A stretch of 25,066 bases of DNA from Spirochaetaceae bacterium (GTDB lineage: Bacteria; Spirochaetota; Spirochaetia; B11-G9): contig DAOVSY010000006.1 of NCBI GenBank assembly GCA_030633365.1, positions 1-25,066 on the forward strand. Reading direction: 5' to 3'. The translations under genes and the position numbers were made by a program. Positions 21,837 to 25,066 of the stretch are shown here, piece by piece; the stretch's first letter is position 1; each line of letters opens with the position of its first letter. The notes under the pieces were generated by a model that was given only the letters and a program-made list of their open reading frames with translations, was not told the DNA's origin and ran no database searches.

Positions 21837-21860
21837 GTCATATATATAATTTATATGCTT

Positions 21861-21932
21861 TGGGGCGTCGGCAAGTGGTTAAGCCACCGGTTTTTGGTGC
21901 CGGTACCGTAGGTTCGAATCCTACCGCCCCAG
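21861..21932 (+). tRNA. tRNA-Gln (anticodon TTG)
   Basis: Acceptor TGGGGCG/CGCCCCA, D stem GGC/GCC, anticodon stem CCGGT/GCCGG (T-G closing pair) around TTTTGGT (anticodon TTG), and T stem GTAGG/CCTAC around TTCGAAT. U1-A72 and a G discriminator are typical for Gln; CCA is not encoded. It reads CAA and by wobble CAG, so with the gene at 11087 both Gln isoacceptors are in this window. It lies 33 bp before rplY. Confidence 0.96.
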
Positions 21933-21965
21933 TATCTGATTTATAGTTAATTTAAGGAGCATTTC

Positions 21966-22607
21966 ATGGAGCAGAATACTCTCGTAGGGTATGAACGTAA
22001 TTTGTTTAAAAAAGGTCCTGCTGGACGTTTAAGGAAAGAAGGTAAAATACCAGCTGTTATATATGGTCATAATAAGCCGGTACATATTTCAGTTAGTGCA
22101 AGTGAATTTGATTCAAAATTTCATGTTATTTCTGAAAATACTCTTATTAACATTATTGTTGATGATAAAGATTATGAGGTTCTTGTTAAAGATTCACAGG
22201 AAAATATGATTATGGGTCAGATAACTCATATTGATTTTTTTGAAGTTGAACGTGGTAAAGTTCTTAAAACCAGAATACCTGTTGTATTAACCGGAACTTC
22301 TCTAGGTGTTAAAGAAGGTGGTCTTCTTGATCAACATCTGCATGAAATTGATATTGAGTGTTTACCTAAAGATATACCTGCTAATATTGTAATAGATATT
22401 ACAGAACTTCAGGTTGGTGAATCTGTGCATATTAGTGATCTGGAAATAGCTGGTGATGTAAAGATTCTTAATTCTGATGATCAGTCTGTTGTTGGTGTTA
22501 CAACTATTAAGATTGAAGAAGAACCTGAAACTGATGAAGAATTGGAAGAAGGTGAAGAATTGGAAGAAGGTGAAGAAACAGACTCAGAAACAGAAACAGA
22601 AGAATAA
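21966..22607 (+). CDS. rplY: 50S ribosomal protein L25 (CTC/TL5 type)
   Basis: This 213-residue protein is the long CTC form. The N-terminal 5S-rRNA-binding domain (about 1-95, with GPAGRLRKEGKIPAVIYGHN and ENMIMGQITHIDFFEVERGK) is followed by the CTC C-terminal domain (about 96-185, GLLDQHLHEIDIECLPKDIP). The last 28 residues are an acidic tail with two copies of EELEEG coded by an 18-bp tandem repeat. The start has AAGGAG 6 nt upstream. The tail overlaps the likely start of pth in another frame. A pairing of rplY with pth is common across bacteria. Confidence 0.96.
   Translation: MEQNTLVGYERNLFKKGPAGRLRKEGKIPAVIYGHNKPVHISVSASEFDSKFHVISENTLINIIVDDKDYEVLVKDSQENMIMGQITHIDFFEVERGKVLKTRIPVVLTGTSLGVKEGGLLDQHLHEIDIECLPKDIPANIVIDITELQVGESVHISDLEIAGDVKILNSDDQSVVGVTTIKIEEEPETDEELEEGEELEEGEETDSETETEE
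22536..22577 (+). repeat. 18-bp tandem repeat (2.3 copies) in the rplY tail
   Basis: The unit GAAGAATTGGAAGAAGGT occurs at 22536-22553 and 22554-22571, exactly identical, with a 6-bp partial third copy. In the rplY frame it gives EELEEG. In the pth frame each unit ends in GGAAGAAGGTG, that is a GGA ribosome-binding element and an in-frame GTG (22552 and 22570). Copy number changes would keep both frames. Confidence 0.95.
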
Positions 22608-23184
22608 TTTTCTATTTCTATTTATAGGACTGGGTAATCCAGGACGTGAATACCATGAGACCAGACATAATGCTGGTTTCATGGTAATTGATAAACTTGC
22701 AGAAAATCTTTCATTAAAATTTAAGAAACCTCTATTTAAAAATTATTTTATTGCCACCGGGGATTATCATAATAAACAGGTGGTACTAATAAAACCTATG
22801 ACATTTATGAACAGATCCGGTTTAATTTTTAACTATATTCCAGATAAGTATTTTCATAATAATACTAAAATGGTAGTTATTTGTGATAATATGGATTTGC
22901 CTACAGGTACATGCAGAATAAAAAATAACGGATCCAACTCAGGGCATAATGGTATAAGTTCAATAATTAATGGTTTTGGTTCTGAAAATTATCTTCGTAT
23001 CTATGTTGGAATTTCAAGACCTGTCAAAGGTGAATCAGTAATTTCCCATGTATTGGGAGAATTTGATGAATCTGAAAATTTAGATTTTAAATCAGGTATT
23101 GATAAAGCAGGTAATGCTGCTGTTTCTTTATTAACCACCGACGTACAGGGGGTTATGAATGAATATAACCGTAGAAACACTTGA
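22570..23184 (+). CDS. pth: Peptidyl-tRNA hydrolase, start uncertain
   Basis: Pth frees tRNA from dropped-off peptidyl-tRNA. The core is plain: GLGNPGREYHETRHNAGF with catalytic His in RHNAGF, KPMTFMNRSG, DNMDLPTG, and NNGSNSGHNGISSII. Usually the start lies about five residues before GLGNPG, but there the frame reads NNFLFLFI with no ATG, GTG or TTG. The nearest usable starts are GTG at 22570 (GGA 5 nt upstream), GTG at 22552, and ATG at 22477, all inside rplY. I chose 22570, giving 204 residues with a Lys/Gln-rich N-terminal extension (MKKQTQKQKQKNN) and 38 bp overlap with rplY. A non-canonical start nearer the core, or a lost start codon, cannot be excluded. The end overlaps tilS by 26 bp. 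Confidence 0.88.
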   Translation: MKKQTQKQKQKNNFLFLFIGLGNPGREYHETRHNAGFMVIDKLAENLSLKFKKPLFKNYFIATGDYHNKQVVLIKPMTFMNRSGLIFNYIPDKYFHNNTKMVVICDNMDLPTGTCRIKNNGSNSGHNGISSIINGFGSENYLRIYVGISRPVKGESVISHVLGEFDESENLDFKSGIDKAGNAAVSLLTTDVQGVMNEYNRRNT

Positions 23185-24565
23185 ATTAAAAGTTATAAAT
23201 TCTCTTGAAAAATATAATATTACTAATAAAAGTAATATCCTTGTAGCTTATTCTGGTGGTTCTGATTCAAGTGCCCTCCTATGGCTTCTTAATAGTATCA
23301 GGGAAAAGTTAGGGTTTTCTATTCAGGCTCTGTATGTTAATCATGGAATCAGACCTATTCAGGAAATGGCAGATGAAATTAATGAAATTGAAAGTATTGC
23401 AAAAAATATAGATATTAAAATTGATTTTGAAACTATAGAACATGGTTTTCTTCAAACTAAATCTTATCAAACAGGCAGAAGTATTGAGGAGCTTGCAATA
23501 GAATACAGGTATTCTTTCCTTGAGGATGTAAAAGAAAGTATTAATGCTACTCATATTGCAATGGGGCACACTCTGGATGATCAAATTGAAACTTTAATTA
23601 TGCGTTTTTTCCAGGGTTCCGGAATCCATGGATTATCTGGAATACCTGAAAAAAGGGACTATATAATACGACCTCTTCTTGGGATAGAAAAAAAAGAACT
23701 TGAAAATTATATAAAAATCCAGAGAATTCCATTTGTTGTGGATAAAACTAATGAAAATCCGATTTATCTTCGAAATAAAGTCAGATTAAATCTTATTCCT
23801 GTAATTTCTGAAATATTTCCTGGATATAAAAAATCAATTAATATTTTTTCTGAAAAAATGAACATGATTCGTACAATGTTAAGTGAAAATAACATAGATC
23901 AGGAAATTGGTTTGACCAAAGATGGTGATTCATGGTTTCCATTGAAAAAATTTGTTGATATCCCTCCATATTTTCAGGTTGAATTACTATATAAAAGTTG
24001 GGATATGTGGGAAAATAAACCTTTCCAACGCCTTCCTTATAAATTTTTGAGTAATGCTATTGGATATAATTACGAAAGTAGATCAGATATACTTTTAGAT
24101 GGCTATTCCTGTAGACTAATAAAGTATAAAGAAATGATAATTTGGAAAAGAGTTGTTGTCGTTTCCAGTAAAAAAAGTTATCTTATGGTGATAACTGTAG
24201 GAGATAATGAGCTCTTCCCTGGATTTTATCTTAAAGTAGAAGAAGATACTAAGAAATTAAAAGATACAATATGGATTAATAGGGAAAAACTTAAGAAACC
24301 TGTACTTGTTAGGTCTAAGATGTCCGGAGATCGTATTTTGCTTGCAGAAGGAAAAAAGCCCTTAAAAAAATTATTTAACGAATGGGGTGTTTTACGGTCA
24401 GAAAGATGGAAAGTTCCTGTTATAGAAGATAAAACAGGAATTGTAGCAGTACTGGGAAAATCCCTTGGTTATAGTAATAGAATAGCACTTAACTATAAAA
24501 ATTGTACGAAGAATGATAAAAAACTTGTACTTAGTGCTTATTATATGGAGAATATAAGTGAATAA
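23159..24565 (+). CDS. tilS: tRNA(Ile)-lysidine synthase
   Basis: TilS changes C34 of the CAT-anticodon tRNA-Ile to lysidine so that it reads AUA. The 468-residue protein has the PP-loop SGGSDS (32-37) in ILVAYSGGSDSSALLW, the middle segment AMGHTLDDQIETLIMRFFQG with GIPEKRDYIIRPLLG, and NPIYLRNKVRLNLIPV. The C-terminal domain has VRSKMSGDRILLAEGKKPLK. The start ATG at 23159, not 23155 which belongs to the pth frame, has GGGGG 6 nt upstream. It overlaps pth (26 bp) and ftsH (8 bp), so rplY-pth-tilS-ftsH is one translationally coupled series. The tilS-ftsH pairing is widely conserved. Confidence 0.96.
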   Translation: MNITVETLELKVINSLEKYNITNKSNILVAYSGGSDSSALLWLLNSIREKLGFSIQALYVNHGIRPIQEMADEINEIESIAKNIDIKIDFETIEHGFLQTKSYQTGRSIEELAIEYRYSFLEDVKESINATHIAMGHTLDDQIETLIMRFFQGSGIHGLSGIPEKRDYIIRPLLGIEKKELENYIKIQRIPFVVDKTNENPIYLRNKVRLNLIPVISEIFPGYKKSINIFSEKMNMIRTMLSENNIDQEIGLTKDGDSWFPLKKFVDIPPYFQVELLYKSWDMWENKPFQRLPYKFLSNAIGYNYESRSDILLDGYSCRLIKYKEMIIWKRVVVVSSKKSYLMVITVGDNELFPGFYLKVEEDTKKLKDTIWINREKLKKPVLVRSKMSGDRILLAEGKKPLKKLFNEWGVLRSERWKVPVIEDKTGIVAVLGKSLGYSNRIALNYKNCTKNDKKLVLSAYYMENISE

Positions 24566-25066
24566 TCAGAATAAACCGCCTGAAAACAAAGAACCAAATA
24601 ATATGAAGTTTGATTTTAATAAAAATAAATTTGCACTTTTCTTTTTATTATCTTTAATTGTTATGTTTGTACTTCTTTTTATGGTAAGTGAAAATGGCAC
24701 AGAAGTAGAAATACCCTATTCAGTTTTTCTTTCATATCTGGAACAGGGAGAGATTGATGCTGTAAAAATTCTTGATAATAATGAAATAAGAGGAACATTA
24801 TCCAATTCGGCAGGTAGTGAATACACAGTTTTTACTACGATAATTCCCTACTATGATGATAATCTAATGATTCAGCTTAGAGAGAAGGGAGTTAAGATAA
24901 CCGGCGCAGCAAAAGCTCTTTCTGTTGGGCAGATTATACTTGAACTGCTTCCATGGCTTCTTTTTGTTGTATTTTTCTGGTTTATGTTAAAACAGTTTCA
25001 AGGTGGTGGAAATAAGGCCTTTTCGTTTGGAAAAAGTCGTGCGAAAAAATATCATTCAGAACTTGA
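24558..25066 (+). CDS. ftsH: ATP-dependent zinc metalloprotease FtsH, 5' part
   Basis: The 169 residues seen are the membrane-bound N-terminus of FtsH. A polar head is followed by a first membrane helix (about 25-43, FALFFLLSLIVMFVLLFMV), then the periplasmic FtsH-ext domain (VEIPYSVFLSYLEQGEIDAV onward). The second helix (about 133-150, LLPWLLFVVFFWFMLKQ) leads into the typical linker QGGGNKAFSFGKSRAK. The AAA+ and protease domains lie beyond the window. The start is GTG at 24558 with GGAG 7 nt upstream, overlapping the tilS stop. An ATG at 24603 would leave a short head but has no ribosome binding site. FtsH degrades membrane and regulatory proteins. Confidence 0.95.
   Translation, partial: MNNQNKPPENKEPNNMKFDFNKNKFALFFLLSLIVMFVLLFMVSENGTEVEIPYSVFLSYLEQGEIDAVKILDNNEIRGTLSNSAGSEYTVFTTIIPYYDDNLMIQLREKGVKITGAAKALSVGQIILELLPWLLFVVFFWFMLKQFQGGGNKAFSFGKSRAKKYHSEL

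Noticed and set aside
22477..22569. N-terminal pth frame from the ATG at 22477
   Set aside because: It would add 31 more residues that are a lysine-rich shadow of the rplY acidic tail, with no ribosome binding site; GTG 22570 is simpler.
22536..22577. Short CRISPR-like or satellite repeat
   Set aside because: The two units are directly adjacent, in frame and coding; there are no spacers.
22590..22630. rplY-pth fusion by programmed frameshift
   Set aside because: Pth is in the +1 frame relative to rplY and no clear slippery heptamer lies before the rplY stop; a separate start is more likely.

Overview
The window looks like a piece of an AT-rich spirochaete chromosome. Periplasmic-flagellum rod genes (flgF, flgG and a short flgJ-type gene) sit beside a small group 2 sigma factor, a divergent polysaccharide deacetylase and tsaD. 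The rest is an apt / rplU-prp-rpmA-obg-nadD-yqeK-LytR_C-rsfS / ispE-spoVG / rplY-pth-tilS-ftsH series. From memory, nearly the same gene set lies together in Borrelia burgdorferi (about BB0769 to BB0789: tsaD, a conserved hypothetical, rpoS, flgG, flhO/flgF, apt, rplU, prp, rpmA, obg, nadD, yqeK-like, spoVG, rplY, pth, tilS, ftsH). The hybrid kinase, sigma-54 elements, CheX and full set of ordinary housekeeping genes fit a free-living or environmental member of Spirochaetales better than a reduced parasite. There is no mobile element, CRISPR array, rRNA or phage gene in view.

Layout. (1) 1-4276 is a sensory module: the 3' end of a sigma-54 activator, an NMT1/SsuA-type substrate-binding lipoprotein, and a Cache-HAMP-PAS hybrid histidine kinase whose start overlaps the lipoprotein stop by ATGA. 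(2) 4277-9306 is the flagellar rod / sigma factor block: flgF, flgG, flgJ-like, a sigma-70 family gene behind a consensus sigma-54 (-24/-12) promoter, a divergent polysaccharide deacetylase and tsaD. (3) A MinD/ParA-like ATPase reads on the minus strand, convergent with tsaD and divergent from apt. (4) 10.9-13.0 kb holds tRNA-Gln(CTG), tRNA-Glu(CTC) and a large, apparently spirochaete-specific protein of unknown function. (5) 13.06-19.68 kb holds argS and then a tightly packed, partly overlapping ribosome-assembly series: rplU, prp, rpmA, obg, nadD, yqeK, an LCP/LytR_C protein and rsfS. (6) Two minus-strand genes follow: a very acidic 77-residue ORF lacking a conventional start codon, and a CheX-type phosphatase with a consensus promoter. 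(7) 20.5 kb to the end holds ispE, spoVG, tRNA-Gln(TTG), rplY, pth, tilS and the 5' part of ftsH.

How the parts may work together. The sigma factor has a textbook sigma-54 promoter and lies 2-6 kb from a sigma-54 activator and a histidine kinase. This resembles the Borrelia Hk2-Rrp2-RpoN-RpoS cascade, where rrp2/hk2 (BB0763/BB0764) also lie near rpoS (BB0771). The parallel suggests an older spirochaete sigma-54-to-sigma-S-like switch, here possibly fed by a ligand-binding lipoprotein and a Cache sensor. Other points worth a second look are the hidden acidic ORF with its own promoter and an apparent ATT start, pth initiation inside the repetitive acidic tail of rplY, a Prp protease beside an L27 with no cleavable N-terminus, two promoters that predict leaderless mRNAs with the same 7-nt geometry, and an LCP domain that has lost most of its catalytic residues.
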